A DNA stretch of 64,000 bases from Prolixibacter bellariivorans ATCC BAA-1284 (GCF_000621705.1 NZ_JHXO01000001.1:669613-733612); one strand, 5' to 3'. Shown: positions 54,342 through 63,530, numbered from the stretch's first letter. Numbers and translations are program-made. Notes: generated by a model not told the origin, from the letters alone.

Positions 54342-54944
54342 TTAGGGAGCGTTTTTATCTATTTTAATTTTGAATTCAGTTTTTGGGGTTCCAACCATCC
54401 AATACAATGTTACCAAGAGTGAATCAGTCTTATAACCGATATCAGTTACTTTGATAGTATTGTTTTCAATGTTAATTGGTAAAGGGGAAGATATTGCTTT
54501 AAATGAGTTTGCCGGTATATTGTATATTTTGATTGTCGTATCAAAGTTATTCAGAGAGTACGTCGATAGAAAAGCATTTTCAGCACAGAAGTCTATAAAT
54601 TCGTTATTGAATGGTATTGTCCTGAATGTCGAATCATTTTTATCCTGGTAGTAAATGGTCACACTTTTGTCCTTTGGTCTTTTTTCTTCATGATATATCA
54701 TATCATGGCTCACATTTTCTCTATCCGTCAGTACAATTTTTCTGATATCTCCGCTCTTCCATATTGTGGCAAGAGATTTTAACCAATAGTCTTTCTGATG
54801 AAAGGTCTGAACAACAGCTCCATCAAATTTACCGTTTGATAAAGATGCTTTAATTGTCGAGCCTTTAAACTCCTTGGTTATTTCCTTGGAGTTCTTTGAG
54901 CAGGAGCTGAGTAGTATCGCAATGACAATTGCTGTAAATCTCAT
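54342..54944 (-). CDS. Hypothetical lipoprotein
   Basis: A 200-residue protein when started at ATG 54944; an upstream ATG at 54980 adds 12 polar residues before the signal peptide and is less likely. MRFTAIVIAILLSSCSK is a lipoprotein signal with Cys near residue 15. The mature part is beta-rich with no recognised motif. Base composition is AT-rich relative to lysC. It is enclosed by two copies of the lysC 3' end, so it probably arrived with that duplication. Confidence 0.65.
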   Translation of the reverse strand: MRFTAIVIAILLSSCSKNSKEITKEFKGSTIKASLSNGKFDGAVVQTFHQKDYWLKSLATIWKSGDIRKIVLTDRENVSHDMIYHEEKRPKDKSVTIYYQDKNDSTFRTIPFNNEFIDFCAENAFLSTYSLNNFDTTIKIYNIPANSFKAISSPLPINIENNTIKVTDIGYKTDSLLVTLYWMVGTPKTEFKIKIDKNAP

Positions 54945-54998
54945 TATTTGTTTCTTTTTAGGGTGTGTTAGGTGGTGCAACTTGCGTAGTGTTTTAAA

Positions 54999-55052
54999 GT
55001 ATCTTTGTGGAGCAACGCAGCAGACGGACTGCGAGGTTTTTGTTGAAATGAT
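54999..55052 (+). repeat. Second copy of the aspartate kinase 3' end (right direct repeat)
   Basis: Translated in the matching frame it reads IFVEQRSRRTARFLLK then TGA, against IFVEQRSRRTARFLVK then TAA at the real gene end. Most of the base differences are silent third-position changes, so the copy descends from a working gene of a related strain or has been under selection. This is the pattern left when DNA integrates at a gene 3' end and replaces it. Confidence 0.8.
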
Positions 55053-55057
55053 TTATA

Positions 55058-55621
55058 TTAGTTTCTCAGGGGTATGGATATTCCAATCGCGAATGCTCCA
55101 ACAAACTGTTCAACTGTCGGCTGAAAGTAATAGCTAAAACTTAAATCAACATCCTTATTACGCCCCAACTCCAATCCGAAAGAGAAAGGAATATGGTAAG
55201 CAAATCCGCTTTGGTTGATATTCGTATAAGCCGTAAACGTTTCAAATTTTCCTATCGATCCACCTATCCCAATCTCGGCATATGGTGCCACCCAGGGAAT
55301 CGGTGCTATAACTCTTGCTTTTCCTCCAATCAGGAAGGCATTCGATTCAGCTTTTTCATTCGTAGGTTTATCATTGAGATCTTTTCCATTCGAACGTGTC
55401 AAAATTAAACCTGCGTATGGTCTCAGTTGAAACCATGAAGTGGCGGTCAAGACATATTCTCCTTGTAAAAAAAATCCATCACTGGCAATATCCGCAACGC
55501 TATAATATGGTGAACTGATCCCATATCCAATTTGAGCATCAATTGATTTATCCTTTATGAATTGTGCTTCTGCTAGGTTAGAAGTCAAAATAACTATTAG
55601 TAGTATTAAGGTCTTTTTCAT
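55058..55621 (-). CDS. Small outer-membrane beta-barrel protein
   Basis: A 187-residue exported protein: signal peptide 1-19 (AEAQ), then alternating strands (GFFLQGEYVLTATSWFQLRP, AFLIGGKARVIAPI, VDLSFSYYFQP) typical of an eight-stranded OmpX/OmpW-like barrel of Bacteroidota. No specific function. The gene ends 6 bp from the duplicated lysC tail on the other strand; it is AT-rich and may share the history of the lipoprotein gene. Confidence 0.75.
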   Translation of the reverse strand: MKKTLILLIVILTSNLAEAQFIKDKSIDAQIGYGISSPYYSVADIASDGFFLQGEYVLTATSWFQLRPYAGLILTRSNGKDLNDKPTNEKAESNAFLIGGKARVIAPIPWVAPYAEIGIGGSIGKFETFTAYTNINQSGFAYHIPFSFGLELGRNKDVDLSFSYYFQPTVEQFVGAFAIGISIPLRN

Positions 55622-56633
55622 AATGTGTTACAATGTATGTGTAACCCAATCAGGTTATGTTATTTTTATGATATAGATTGTTAATATTTCTCAATTAGAG
55701 GGCATACCCCAACCTTTAAGGACCGTTGTGAATATATTACATCTTACTGGTTTTAGAGGTCCGCTAATTTAGCTCTTTGCCTACTTTTTTTCGAAGATAA
55801 TTTTCAACATCCAATAGTTTATATTGAATCTAACAAAGTAAGGAACTGGGAACCTGGGATAAATAAAAATCATTTCCTATCCTGGCTTATCCAAGCCTGC
55901 TCCAAAACATAAGAAACTTTTTGTCGTAAGAAATGTCGGTCTCCGACTACTCAAAACCATTGTCAAATAGGCATCTTCAAAAGACACTTATTGTTAAATC
56001 AAGCATGGTAGCTCCGACGAAGGAAGAACGAAGGAACGACGAAGCTACAGCCTGCCGTCAAAATACAACATTACGTAAAATAGCAGCAGCGTAATGTTAA
56101 AAATCTATCGGTGGTTTTTCATCCCGGATGGGATGATAGGTTGTTAGAAAAAGGATGAGGAAACCGATGTACGACCCCGGCCGGGGTCGAAGGGTTGTGG
56201 GAGAATGAATGGTTGCTAACAATATGGGACTCCTCCGGAGTCTTTCCGGCTTCTGAATGATTAGGCTAAAGCCAAAGAAAAATTTAATGCTCCCAATACC
56301 CCCGACTAAAGTCAGGGGCAATTCAAGTTTTCTGAAAGGAGAAGTATTCTGATGGACTAAACTAATTGCCCATGGCTTGAGCCATGGGGTAAAGAAGGAC
56401 TTTACTTGATTGGGCTTTAGCCTAATCTGTCGAGCCTGAAAGGCTCCAAATCCATAGCTTGGGGCAACGCCCCAAGACAAAGGTGTATGATATAAACAAC
56501 CAGCCTGTAGGGCTGGTACGGTCTGTGTGATTCCAAACCTGACAGGTTCTCGAAAACCTGTCAGGTTTTTTTGTACCTGTTGCAACAACCACCGTCAGGG
56601 TTTTTAACCACTGACGGGGTCGCTGAACGAATG
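55622..56633. repeat. Gene-free region with hairpin mosaic, field 3
   Basis: The first 450 bp are AT-rich with nothing recognisable. From about 56100 hairpins follow closely: GACCCCGGCCGGGGTC (about 56162), GACTCCTCCGGAGTC (about 56228), CCCATGGCTTGAGCCATGGG (about 56369), CTTGGGGCAACGCCCCAAG (about 56458) and CCTGACAGGTTCTCGAAAACCTGTCAGG (about 56538, split by its loop; a possible terminator with following T run). 56405-56523 is the inverted copy of 35200-35320. The 163-codon ORF at 56097-56588 crosses these and is not coding. Confidence 0.8.
56536..56575. terminator. Hairpin with U tract after the PLP-lyase gene field
   Basis: AACCTGACAGGTT and AACCTGTCAGGTT form an inverted repeat, closed by TTTTTTTG on the plus strand. 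The related hairpin with another loop occurs at 34500 and 35055, so this is probably a member of the dispersed family that may also stop transcription. Confidence 0.45.
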
Positions 56634-57842
56634 CTATACGAACTTCAAATCCTTCAAACACGAATGAATTAAATCGAACGTACTTTCGATATCATGGTCC
56701 AGGCCAACCGAGAACCGCACCAGGCCGGGCGACATGCCCATGGCCAGCTGCACATCTTCGGGCACCTCGCTGCTGGTTGATTTTCCGGAATTACTAAACA
56801 GGGTTTTGAAATAACCGAGGCTGACGGCATGGTAACCGACGCCTCTTTGCTGCATCAACTCCATGAGACTGGCTGCCCGTTCGGCCGTTTCCATATCGAT
56901 GGCAATCATACCGCCATAACCAAATTCTTCGTTCCGGATGCTGTTCATCAGCTCATGGTCGGGATGCTCCGGCAGGCCCGGGTAGCTGAATTTCAAACCA
57001 ATTTCCCGGAAACGTTTGGCCAGGTACAACGCGTTTTTGCTGTGCTGCATCATCCGCACGTGTAGCGTATGCAGGTTCTTCAGGATACTGGAGGAACGCA
57101 TCGGGTCCAGAACCGGACCTAACAGCATGGCGGTTCCGTCGTTTACATCGCTAATGGCCGCAATAAATTCGTTGCTGGCACAGATAGCTCCGGCAACGCC
57201 ATCGTTTTTCCCGTTGATAAACTTGGTCATCGAATAGACGACAATGTCAGCTCCTAAATTGTAAGGAGAGAGAATCATCGGCGTAAACGTATTATCGACC
57301 ACCAGTTGGATATCATGCTGTTTGGCTATCTTGCTCAGTTTTGGGATGTCGGAAACCTGTAGCATCGGATTGGTGACACTTTCGGTGTAAATCAATTTCG
57401 TGTTGGGGCGAACGGCCGCTTCCACCGATTCCAAATCGGAAATGTTCACGAACGTAACGTCGATGTTGAATTTGGGCAGGTAATTCTTCAGGAAAGCATA
57501 GGTTCCTCCGTACGTGGTGACACTGGTAATGATGTGGTCGCCGGCATTGCACAACTGCAGCAAAACCGTGGTAATGGCGCTCATTCCCGAACCGGTCACC
57601 CAGGCGCCTTCAGTACCTTCCATGGCTGCTATAGCATCGGATAGTGCTTTGTTACTGGGGTTCCAGTGACGCGAATACAAAAAGCAACCTTCGGTTTCAC
57701 CATGAAAAGTATCTAACATGGTTTTGGCATCCATAAAAGTAAACGTACTGCTGTCGGTAATGGAAGGATTGACACCTCCGAACTCACCAAAATTCTCCAG
57801 CCGCTGAATCCGGGTTGCCGGATCAAATTTCTTATTTCCCAT
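56634..57842 (-). CDS. Cys/Met metabolism PLP-dependent lyase (methionine gamma-lyase / trans-sulfuration family)
   Basis: A 402-residue fold-type I enzyme. PLP lysine K207 in YSMTKFINGKND, cofactor-stacking Tyr in TTYGGTY (about 109-115), D183 in VVDNTFTP, and GSGMSA (84-89) at the phosphate site. The YSRHWNPS segment (56-63) replaces the usual YSRYGNPT, a variant that shifts this protein away from standard MetB/MetC. Candidates are methionine gamma-lyase or cystathionine gamma-lyase. No SAM or other riboswitch is recognisable in the spacer upstream, and no methionine gene is next to it. Confidence 0.85.
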   Translation of the reverse strand: MGNKKFDPATRIQRLENFGEFGGVNPSITDSSTFTFMDAKTMLDTFHGETEGCFLYSRHWNPSNKALSDAIAAMEGTEGAWVTGSGMSAITTVLLQLCNAGDHIITSVTTYGGTYAFLKNYLPKFNIDVTFVNISDLESVEAAVRPNTKLIYTESVTNPMLQVSDIPKLSKIAKQHDIQLVVDNTFTPMILSPYNLGADIVVYSMTKFINGKNDGVAGAICASNEFIAAISDVNDGTAMLLGPVLDPMRSSSILKNLHTLHVRMMQHSKNALYLAKRFREIGLKFSYPGLPEHPDHELMNSIRNEEFGYGGMIAIDMETAERAASLMELMQQRGVGYHAVSLGYFKTLFSNSGKSTSSEVPEDVQLAMGMSPGLVRFSVGLDHDIESTFDLIHSCLKDLKFV

Positions 57843-57926
57843 TCAGTTTGAATTTAATGGAAGGAGCTGTCTCAAGAGTACAAAGAGCATTTTCAGAACT
57901 ATCAAATTGTAAATACAGCCTAAGTT

Positions 57927-58007
57927 ATTTACCCCTAAATCCCCTGAAGGGGACTTTAAGCCGCCCCTTTAGGGAGTCCCGATGGATATCGGGAGGAGGG
58001 GTAAATC
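57927..58007. repeat. Dispersed C-rich palindromic repeat, copy 3
   Basis: Shares CCCCTGAAGGGG, GACTTTAAGCCGCCCC and the AGTCCCGAT ... ATCGGGAGG hairpin with 52810-52886 (inverted) and the first 45 bp with 6621-6686. The ends TTTACCCCT and AGGGGTAAA are inverted repeats. Confidence 0.85.
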
Positions 58008-58376
58008 CAAAGTTGCTTTCAGTTTGAATGTTAGCACTTTTTCATTTCAAATTCTTAAGACAGCCTCTTCGTCCTGTTCGTTTATTGCTTTCGTTTTATT
58101 GGTGCCCTTTTTAACAAGACTGATATGGGTTTAGTTTCGCTGAAACCTGCGTATTCCGGTAGTTATATAACATACTGTCTCAGACATTTTGGGGGTATTA
58201 ACGGGAGGCCTGTTTCATCCGGGAAGGATGATATATGGTTAGGAGAGGGTACAGCAAATTGATATACGACCCTGGTCGTGATGAATATTTGTCCCTCCGG
58301 GAAGCCGGCTGAGATATAGGCAGTTTTAGGAGCCTGAAAGGCTCTAATTCCGTAGCATAGGGCAACGCCGGGGAGT

Positions 58377-58592
58377 GTTCGAAACGACGTTTTCTACTCA
58401 TCCCAACCCTTCTCTAATCATAGAGAAGGAATCAAGCCGCTGCGAATTTGCAAGGCATCATTTCCAAAAACAACCTGAGATCCTACCGGGAAGAATGGAA
58501 ATACAAACGTCGATGTCATCACCGGCCCCCGCCCATCTTTACTTGTAGAGAGGGGCAATTCGGACGCAGTCCGGATGGGGTGAGTAGATGAA
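58377..58592 (+). repeat. Dispersed 220-bp repeat, copy B
   Basis: Same order of blocks as 34812-35030 with scattered substitutions and a few small indels. Both copies are intergenic and in the same orientation. Confidence 0.85.
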
Positions 58593-58693
58593 AATCCGGA
58601 CAATGAGTGCTGCTGACAGCATCGCCAAACCTGACAGTGTGTTAACGATAGAAACAAAAGGAACAACAGAAACCTCTTTTTGTCAAACAAAAA

Positions 58694-58713
58694 ATCCCAG
58701 CAATTGCCGGGAT
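58694..58713. terminator. Terminator after the dihydroorotase operon
   Basis: ATCCC-A-GCAATTGC-C-GGGAT forms a stem with one mismatch, flanked by six A on the left and TTCTTT on the right, so it can work in both directions. It lies 28 bp after the stop of the lipoprotein gene. Confidence 0.75.
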
Positions 58714-58740
58714 TCTTTATTCTATTTGAATTATTTAAGT

Positions 58741-59238
58741 TCAATTAAACTCGATCCGGAAAACGGGTTTATGACCACGGAGGGTACTGTCGTTATTCCA
58801 GACTTCATAACCGAGCGTCATGGCAGTCACTTTCTTTCGCAGCCGGGCATTTTTCTCATCCCAGTACCATTTTTCATCGAACTGGATTTTCCCGATTCTA
58901 TCGCGCGAAAACTCACCGGAGGCTTCCATCGCCTTCACTTCGTTTACGGTGAATTTCTTCCGGGTGAAGTAGTCCAAGGCAGTTAGTTTGCCGGCATAAA
59001 CCGCATCGAAGATATCGTCGATGAGTTTTTTGCGCTCGAACTTGCTCAGGCATTCTGTTGTCCATGTGTCGTCGGCATTGGGATTCAGAATGATGGTATC
59101 ATACGTAATCTTGCCCATCGACGTTCCCCGGGGGGCTGGGGTTGCTGCCGGCTCCTTCTTTTCCTGACTACATCCCGAAAAGATTAGCACCAGGGTAGCA
59201 ATGATTAGAATGTTCCGTCTCACTTTACTTTCGGTCAA
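58741..59238 (-). CDS. Lipoprotein with distant GldN/PorN-like C-terminus
   Basis: A 165-residue lipoprotein (lipobox IFSGCS, Cys near 23). The C-terminal 100 residues (KKLIDDIFDAVYAGKLTALD; then FDEKWYWDEKNARLRKKVTA; ending RGHKPVFRIEF) recall the pattern of GldN/PorN, components of gliding and type IX secretion, where a W-x-D-K segment is followed by a closing RGYKPLFW-type motif. That link is my own pattern match and may be wrong. Its ATG overlaps the end of the dihydroorotase gene by 14 bp, so translation is coupled. Probably anchored in the outer membrane, periplasmic side. Confidence 0.6.
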   Translation of the reverse strand: MTESKVRRNILIIATLVLIFSGCSQEKKEPAATPAPRGTSMGKITYDTIILNPNADDTWTTECLSKFERKKLIDDIFDAVYAGKLTALDYFTRKKFTVNEVKAMEASGEFSRDRIGKIQFDEKWYWDEKNARLRKKVTAMTLGYEVWNNDSTLRGHKPVFRIEFN

Positions 59239-60589
59239 AAGTTAAACGCTCGCCGCGGAACTCTTCGTTGAATTTTCCTTTTCCGTCGGCTGTGGGATTT
59301 TCGTACACCAGGTTTCCATTCACGAATGTGTGGGTTACCTGGTAGTAGAATGATTCGCCTTCGAAAGGTGACCACTGGCATTTGTAGTGGAGATTGTCTT
59401 TCGAAACGGTCCAGCGCGAGGGTTCAACCAACACCAGGTCGGCTTTGTATCCTTTCCGGATGTAACCGCGTTTTTTCACGCCAAACAGTTCGGCCGGGGC
59501 ATGGCACATCTTCTCGACTACTTTTTCGATGCTGATTTTACCTCTCCGGTGCAGTTCCAGCATGGCAACCAGCGCGTGTTGCACCAGCGGTCCGCCGGAA
59601 GGCGCTTTCAGGTACTTGTTATTTTTTTCCTCTTCGGTATGCGGTGCATGGTCGGTGGCAATCACATCAATCCGCCCTTCTTCCAGTGCTTTGAGAAGCG
59701 CTTCCCGATCGTTGGCTGTTTTCACCGCCGGGTTCCATTTAATGCGAGTACCGTATTTTTCGTAATCCGCGTCGCTGAACCAAAGATGGTGAACACACGC
59801 TTCCGCGGTAATCTTTTTGTCCTTTAAGGGTTTGATGTCGAACAATGCCATCTCTTTGGCGGTGGAAAGATGCAATACGTGTAAACGGGCGCCGTTCTTT
59901 TTGGCCAGTTCAACCGCTTTGGCGGTACTCAGGAAGCAGGCTTCCGCACTCCGGATCTTCGGATGTTCGCTAATCGGAATGTCTTCGCCGTATTTTTCTT
60001 TGGCGGCTGCCAGATTCGCCTGGATGGTTGGTTCATCTTCGCAGTGGGTGGCAATTAGCATCTTCGATTTGCTGAAGAGCTCAGCCAGGGTCTCGGGATT
60101 ATCAACCAACATGTTGCCGGTTGAGGAGCCCATGAATACCTTCACACCGCAAACCGTTTCCGGATCGGTTTTTAATACTTCGTCGAGGTTGTCGTTGGTC
60201 GCTCCCATGTAAAAGGAGTAGTTGGCCATCGAAACTTCGGCCGCCCGGGCATATTTTTGCTCGAGTAATTCCTGCGTGGTTGCCTGGGGAACGGTGTTGG
60301 GCATTTCCATAAAGGAAGTAATGCCGCCGGCAACGGCTGCTCTCGATTCTGTTGCGATTTCGGCTTTGTGGGTTAGTCCGGGTTCCCGGAAATGTACCTG
60401 GTCATCGATAGCGCCTGGCAGGAGGAGTTTTCCGGAAGCATCAATTACTTCGGCTTTGGCCAAAACGTTTTCCGGTACTTCTTTGCGAAAAATTTTTTCA
60501 ATGTTTCCGTTTCGGATCAGGATGCTTGTCCCTTTCATGATTTTACCTTCATTCACCACCTTGGCATCCCTGATGACAATGTCCTTCAT
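59225..60589 (-). CDS. pyrC: Dihydroorotase
   Basis: A 454-residue amidohydrolase of pyrimidine synthesis (carbamoyl aspartate to dihydroorotate). Features: DDQVHFREPG (62-71), carboxylated Lys in GVKVFMGSSTGN (about 148-159), LIATHCEDEP, HVLHLSTA and IATDHAPH (catalytic Asp). The first His of the usual HxH metal pair is Gln here (Q64-V-H66); other metal ligands are kept. The gene follows the mannosyltransferase gene across a terminator and overlaps the lipoprotein gene. The same neighbours (dihydroorotase with polyprenol-phosphate mannosyltransferase) are often seen in Bacteroidota. Confidence 0.92.
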   Translation of the reverse strand: MKDIVIRDAKVVNEGKIMKGTSILIRNGNIEKIFRKEVPENVLAKAEVIDASGKLLLPGAIDDQVHFREPGLTHKAEIATESRAAVAGGITSFMEMPNTVPQATTQELLEQKYARAAEVSMANYSFYMGATNDNLDEVLKTDPETVCGVKVFMGSSTGNMLVDNPETLAELFSKSKMLIATHCEDEPTIQANLAAAKEKYGEDIPISEHPKIRSAEACFLSTAKAVELAKKNGARLHVLHLSTAKEMALFDIKPLKDKKITAEACVHHLWFSDADYEKYGTRIKWNPAVKTANDREALLKALEEGRIDVIATDHAPHTEEEKNNKYLKAPSGGPLVQHALVAMLELHRRGKISIEKVVEKMCHAPAELFGVKKRGYIRKGYKADLVLVEPSRWTVSKDNLHYKCQWSPFEGESFYYQVTHTFVNGNLVYENPTADGKGKFNEEFRGERLTFDRK

Positions 60590-60760
60590 TTTTAAGTTTG
60601 ATTGATTTTGTTTTTAACTATATAGCTGGTGGATTGTATCCACTGGTTTACGATTGAAAATAAGCATTTTTCAATGGATTTGAAAATGATGCGATGTTTC
60701 ATACTCAACGCCAATCTATCCATTTGGTTTTGGTAAAATCGTTATTACCGGTTACGGCAT

Positions 60761-60787
60761 AAAAAAAGAGCAACTTCGAAGCTGCTC
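60761..60787 (-). terminator. Terminator of the mannosyltransferase gene
   Basis: GAGCA-A-CTTCGAAG-C-TGCTC at 60768-60787 folds with one mismatch; seven A at 60761-60767 give a U tract on the minus transcript. It lies 22 bp after the stop codon. Confidence 0.8.
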
Positions 60788-60809
60788 TTATATTGTTTTG
60801 TCAGCTTCA

Positions 60810-61541
60810 TCACCGTTTGTAGGTTCTGAACCAACCTCTGATTGTCATTTTCATCACCCCGAAAAAAGCTTCTCCAAATATTCCGCCGCTCATTTTCGAC
60901 GAGCCTTCCTGCCTTTCGGTGAAGATAATCGGGACTTCCACAATGTTGAATCCAAATTTCCAGGCGGTGAATTTCATCTCAATCTGAAATCCGTAGCCTT
61001 TCATCCTGACTTTATCGAGATTGATGGCTTCCAGCACTTCCCGGCGGTAACATTTATAGCCGGCAGTCGTGTCCATCACGGGCATCCGGGTAACCGTACG
61101 AACGTATACCGAGGCAAAATACGACATCAGCACGCGTCCCAGCGGCCAGTTAATTACGTTGATTCCGGTGATGTAGCGCGAACCGATGGCAACATCCGCC
61201 CCTTTTTCCGCACAAGCGTCGTACAGACGGATCAAATCTTTCGGGTCGTGCGAAAAATCGGCATCCATTTCGAAAATGTAGTTGTAGCCGTGTTCCATCG
61301 CCCAGCGAAATCCGGTAATGTAAGCCGTACCCAGCCCAAGCTTTCCTTCGCGTTGAAGCAGGTGTAAACGACCATCATATTCAGGCATCAAACGTTTAAT
61401 AATGTCGGCAGTTCCATCGGGCGAATTGTCATCAATAATTAACAATTGGAATGGATGCTCGAGGCCAAATACCGTGCGAATCATCCGCTCGATATTCTCC
61501 TTCTCGTTGTATGTGGGAATAATAACTACGCTGTCTGGCAC
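60810..61541 (-). CDS. Polyprenol monophosphomannose synthase (DPM1-like GT2)
   Basis: A 243-residue GT2 enzyme without membrane segments, transferring a hexose from a nucleotide sugar to polyprenyl phosphate at the inner face of the membrane. Motifs: VVIIPTYNEKENIE (5-18), IIDDNSPDGTA (35-45), FEMDADFSHDP (about 90-100, the DxD region), GSRYITG (about 120) and the closing ERQEGSSKMS typical of DPM1. In Bacteroidota it probably supplies lipid-linked mannose for O-glycosylation of exported proteins; this is inferred. It is divergent from the AraC gene with 118 bp between. Confidence 0.92.
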   Translation of the reverse strand: MPDSVVIIPTYNEKENIERMIRTVFGLEHPFQLLIIDDNSPDGTADIIKRLMPEYDGRLHLLQREGKLGLGTAYITGFRWAMEHGYNYIFEMDADFSHDPKDLIRLYDACAEKGADVAIGSRYITGINVINWPLGRVLMSYFASVYVRTVTRMPVMDTTAGYKCYRREVLEAINLDKVRMKGYGFQIEMKFTAWKFGFNIVEVPIIFTERQEGSSKMSGGIFGEAFFGVMKMTIRGWFRTYKR

Positions 61542-61659
61542 AATTGAAATTTTTTCTATGTGGTAAATATAAGATTATTCTTTGTGGTTTAAAGAGTGGT
61601 ATTGAACTGTGGTTAACGTTTTTTAGTATTTTTATCGAAACGATTAACCTGACAACCTA

Positions 61660-62814
61660 TTGGAAATTTTTCGCGACCTCGGATTATTAAGCCCGGTTTA
61701 TGTACCGTTAATATTATCGGTAGTCCTTTTCTTCTCAGCCGGAAAAGACGATCATAGCAAAGTGTGGCTGGGCTGGGGGATGCTCAATGCCGCCTTCCTG
61801 TTTCTGGCCAATTATTTTTATTTCCAGAAGCACTACGAAATTTATACCTACCTGCATAGTTTGCATATTTCTTCGGTGCTCGCAGCTTACCCGTTCATTT
61901 ATACGTACATCTTAAAACTGACTTCGCCTCCCGGGAAGAAGGTGAGAGCCTGGATTCATTTCCTGCCCTCCATCATTTTCTTTTTCCTTAGCGCCCCGGT
62001 TTTCTACTTCATGCTCAATGTGCAGGAGCGGGTGCAGTTTATGTCGGAGTACCGGTTTGCCCCCGATTTTTCCAATCCGTTGATGAATTATCTGCTGGTC
62101 GTCCGGTTTCTGAACATCGTTTGCCTCTTCGTGCAAATTTTCCTCTATTTCATTTTGTCGTTCCGGCTATTGAGGAAACACCGGTACGAAGCTGTTAACT
62201 GGTTTGCCGACTATGGAAAAATTGGCCTCAAGTGGATGTGGCTTTTCAACAGTCTCTTTTTCGGCATGGCCATTCTGAGTATTTTCTTCTACTCGGTCAA
62301 CCCGGTCAAGCTGTTTGGCGACGATCGCTACCTGGTTATTCCTTTGTTTTTACTCGGATTACTCATTTGGGTACTGGGTGTCCTGGGCTTTCGTCAAAAG
62401 CCACTCTTCGACGAACGCGACCGGCTGGCCGTTAGGCTGGAGGGGCGTATCGAACCGGAGTCGGCCATTATCAGCCGCATCAGAACAATCTTTCAGGAAC
62501 AGAAGCCCTGGTTGAACAATGATTTCAAACTGGCTGATCTCTGCCTCGAGTTAGGAAGCAATCGCACCTATGTGTCGCAGGCGATTAACCGTAGCTATGG
62601 TGTGAACTTCAGTACTTTCGTCAATCAATACCGGGTCGACGAAGCCAAACGATTGCTTTCACTGCAACCCATTTTACTCCTAGAAGATGTAGCCATTCGT
62701 TCCGGTTTTGGTTCCACGGTATCCATGTCCCGTGCATTCAAACAGCTCGAAAATGTTACGCCCGGCATGCTGCGCGATCGGTTGAGGTTTATTCCCGAAC
62801 CAGGCCAGATGTAG
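61660..62814 (+). CDS. AraC family regulator with membrane N-terminus
   Basis: A 384-residue protein that begins with TTG at 61660; no in-frame ATG occurs before about residue 41, which would remove the first membrane segment, so the TTG start is favoured. Seven hydrophobic segments span about 10-240, followed by a cytosolic AraC-type double HTH at about 290-375 (FKLADLCLELGSNRTYVSQ; LLEDVAIRSGFGSTVSMSRA). Membrane-embedded AraC regulators of this 7-helix type occur in Bacteroidota and are thought to sense signals at or outside the inner membrane. No obvious target gene is adjacent; the rRNA region follows. Confidence 0.85.
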   Translation: MEIFRDLGLLSPVYVPLILSVVLFFSAGKDDHSKVWLGWGMLNAAFLFLANYFYFQKHYEIYTYLHSLHISSVLAAYPFIYTYILKLTSPPGKKVRAWIHFLPSIIFFFLSAPVFYFMLNVQERVQFMSEYRFAPDFSNPLMNYLLVVRFLNIVCLFVQIFLYFILSFRLLRKHRYEAVNWFADYGKIGLKWMWLFNSLFFGMAILSIFFYSVNPVKLFGDDRYLVIPLFLLGLLIWVLGVLGFRQKPLFDERDRLAVRLEGRIEPESAIISRIRTIFQEQKPWLNNDFKLADLCLELGSNRTYVSQAINRSYGVNFSTFVNQYRVDEAKRLLSLQPILLLEDVAIRSGFGSTVSMSRAFKQLENVTPGMLRDRLRFIPEPGQM

Positions 62815-63500
62815 TTTAGGGCGGCTTCACGGTCTGCGGCCTTTAGCGTACTTGCGGGGCCGTGGTCGCACTGGTCGTTCCGGGGGCTTCTTTCAGTCGC
62901 CCCGGCCCTCCCGTCCGTCCAACCGGCCCCGCTTCGTCCGGCTGCCGGCCTCCGCCCTGCCGCGAAATTCGGTTACAGGTTTCAAAATTTCAAGTTACAG
63001 GTTCAGCTTGGCTGTTTCTGTTGTTCCTATTGTTGGAATTGTTTCTGTCGTTCTGTGTCAATGGTAAACTTTTCAAAAACGCTTCGTCCCTCAATTCGCC
63101 GTCAGGCGAAAAGCGGGTTGGCCGGTCAAAGTAGTCCGGGCAGGAGCGAGCGGGAATGGTTTTGTGCGGGAATTCAGGGAAGTGGGCTGGAATGGCAAAA
63201 CCATGACGCGGGTGGAAGGATCACTTTGACTTGTCTTTTTCGTCCTTTTGTGTCAAGACAAAAGGACAGTGAATTCCGGAGGAGAAGTGGCAGAGAAAAC
63301 CACGAGAAAAGCAGAGGTTAAGTACAGATAGAGTAGGGATAGTGTACTAAGCAGTCTTCATTTGCGTACCGGTTGAAGTGGGGTGTCCCGTATTTCTCAT
63401 CCCGTCGTTTCCGGAAGCCGTTTTTCCCACCTCCGCCGGTCGGCCAACATCTTTTAAGTATTTTTTTGAAATAAAACGGTCCAGTCGGTCAGGCAGTTGA
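62815..63500. other. Gene-free GC-rich region with repeat traces before the rRNA promoters
   Basis: 62815-62985 is unusually GC-rich. 63105-63195 resembles the inverted segment 50937-51006. 63242-63267 is a perfect 10-bp inverted repeat (GTCCTTTTGT / ACAAAAGGAC, 6-nt spacer). The short ORFs over this area share no coding features and overlap each other in several frames. Confidence 0.6.
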
Positions 63501-63530
63501 ATATTGAAGTAAAAAAAGAATGAAAAAACA

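Larger units (their letters stand above)
57843..58740. repeat. Spacer with three dispersed repeats
   Basis: No gene. It holds the C-rich repeat copy 3 (57927-58007, with CCCGATGGATATCGGG), a degenerate hairpin stretch (58160-58376) and copy B of the 220-bp repeat (58377-58592). A terminator follows at 58694. Confidence 0.85.

Noticed and set aside
56097..56588. 163-codon minus-strand ORF
   Set aside because: It is made of dispersed hairpin repeats found also at 28 and 35 kb, so it is not a gene.
57843..57926. SAM-type riboswitch upstream of the PLP lyase
   Set aside because: The spacer has no recognisable SAM-I or SAM-II core and is mostly dispersed repeat.
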